A stretch of DNA of 63,252 nucleotides from Symbiodinium natans (Eukaryota > Sar > Dinophyceae > Suessiales > Symbiodiniaceae), in contig CAJNDS010002615.1 in assembly GCA_905221605.1 (NCBI GenBank), forward strand, positions 229,001 through 292,252, read 5' to 3'. Numbering within the stretch: position 1 is the first letter of the stretch; each line of letters begins with the position of its first letter. Of this stretch, positions 62,017 through 63,252 are shown piece after piece. The translations under genes and the position numbers were made by a program. The notes under the pieces are model-generated. The model was not told where the DNA came from, ran no database searches, and saw nothing but the letters and a program-made list of their open reading frames with translations.

Positions 62017-63252
62017 GATGAAGATTCGTACCCCTAAGGTTGTACCCCTAAAGGTTCCCCTTAATATTCTCCTAATATGGCCCTTATATACCCTTAGGGG
62101 TCCTTAAAAAACGGACCCCAAAACCCAAGGGTACAACCTTAAGGGTCCAAGGTAGAACCCCTAGACTTCACACATTACGAAGCACGAGCCGCCCATTTAG
62201 GGTTTAGGGTTTAGGGTTTAGGGTTTAGGGTTTAGGGTTTAGGGTTTAATGAGCTTAGGGTTTAGGAAGTTTAGGGTTTAGTAAGTTTAGGGTTTTGTAA
62301 GTTTAGGGTTTAGGGTTTAGGGCTTAGTGTCACAGCTTCTGCGCTGCATCATAGCAAGCCCTACACCCCTACAACCTAAACCTCTCGACCCTCAACCCCT
62401 CAACCCCTCAACCCCTCAACCCCTCGACCCCTCAACCCCTCAACCCCTCAAACCCTCAAACCCTCAAACCCTAAACCCCTGCTTCTTAAACTGCCTGAAC
62501 CCCTACCCTGAACCCCTCCACCACACATCCTAAACCACGAAGCCCCTACAAATGACCCTAACCTAAAAACCCTAAACCCCACACCGCTAAAACTGAAAGC
62601 CTAAACCCAACCCAACCCCCCCCCCCCCCCCCCAAAAAAAAAAAAAAAAAAAAAACGAACACATCCTAAACCACAAGACCCTGAGCCCTAAACCCTTCAA
62701 CGCTAAAACCCACAAACCCTAAACCCTGCAACCCTCAACCCTAACCCTAAACCACCTCAACCCTGAACCACCTCAACCCTAAACCCTAAACCCTAAACAC
62801 CAAACTTCCCTAAACCCTAAACTCTAACCCTAAAGCCTAAACCCTAAACCCTAAACCAAAATCCTAGACTTTATAGTTGGGTCATAAGTGCCCTGAACAA
62901 GCAAGGGATTCTAGGACCTAGGACCTCCTAGGAACCTCCGAACCTCCAGGGTTTAGGGTTTAGGGTTTAGGGTTCAGGGTTTAGCCTAAACTCGAGAGGT
63001 TACAGGCTTGATGCCGAGCCTGGCTACCTTGGCGGTGGGGCGCTTGGCGGGGTTAGGTGTTTCCAGCGTTTCGGGCTGACCCACCCCTGAAACGCCTAAA
63101 CCCTAGACCCCCTTCTTAAGGGTGTAAGGGTTCAGGGTTTCAGGGTTTCAGTGCTTTAGGTTTTTTAGTGGTTTAGGGGCTTAAGGGTAGGGCTTTGAGT
63201 GGGTTGTTCGGGGTTTAAGGGCAGGGTTTTTAGTGGGTTAGGGGTTTCAGGG
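62017..63252. other. Right end, repeats only
   Basis: It holds a TTTAGGG array, CCCTCAACC-type repeats (62385-62470), a C17/A24 homopolymer pair (62616-62655), and TTTAGGG/CCCTAAA tracts. One island at 63005-63050 reads PAKRPTAKVARLGIK on the minus strand, but it has the reversed repeat context and no splice evidence. Confidence 0.5.
62030..62165. repeat. Foldback element family F
   Basis: Left-arm words GTACCCCTAAGGTTGTACCC pair with GGGTACAACCTTAAGGGTCC at the right around an AT-rich centre (CTTAATATTCTCCTAATATGG). It follows the donor of the coiled-coil gene exon d. Confidence 0.75.

Overview
This window looks like nuclear DNA of a dinoflagellate; the species cannot be named from it. The evidence is plant-type telomere heptamers (TTTAGGG/CCCTAAA) scattered throughout, very short exons with many GC (and some GA) 5' splice sites besides GT, and a Ty1/copia-type retrotransposon. 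Almost nothing is a long continuous ORF. Genes are cut into exons of about 28-120 bases. I found them by translating the short non-repetitive islands between repeat arrays and checking that reading phase continues from island to island.

Layout, all genes on the + strand. (1) About 2.8-41.3 kb: a gene of about 30 exons for a DUF1680/GH127-type glycosidase (beta-L-arabinofuranosidase-like). Most junctions agree in phase, and the Glu-x-Cys and Cys-Cys residues expected of the metal/catalytic site are present. Two further exon candidates lie upstream (0.78 and 1.58 kb). (2) Inside one intron of this gene (14359-24722) sits a 9.93 kb Ty1/copia element with identical 308 bp LTRs, inserted in a CCCTAAA tract. 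It carries gag zinc fingers, protease, a cytosine-methyltransferase-like domain, integrase, reverse transcriptase and RNase H. Two apparent single-base frameshifts break the polyprotein. (3) Another intron of the same gene (31124-36154) holds a nested-palindrome block, a degenerate tandem repeat and a recent tandem duplication carrying a small two-exon gene, intact in copy 1 and frameshifted in copy 2. (4) About 46.4-57.6 kb: a METTL9/DREV-type methyltransferase gene; seven consecutive exons cover the SAM-binding motif through the LNxLDRC motif. (5) About 60.7-62.0 kb: four linked exons of an unrecognised, probably coiled-coil protein. One of its introns is itself a short foldback element.

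The main structural signal is that exons lie between a CCCTAAA array on the left and a TTTAGGG array on the right. Most introns therefore begin near TTTAGGG and end near CCCTAAA, as inverted terminal repeats that could pair in the pre-mRNA. Several arrays are flanked by direct duplications of 19-32 bp, as if the telomere-type tracts, or introns carrying them, had inserted. Several families of small foldback (MITE-like) elements, three diverged arrays built on a GGGCAAGG core, an 80 bp higher-order repeat, microsatellites and a 100 bp assembly gap fill the rest. I saw no rRNA, tRNA, CRISPR array or dinoflagellate spliced-leader gene.
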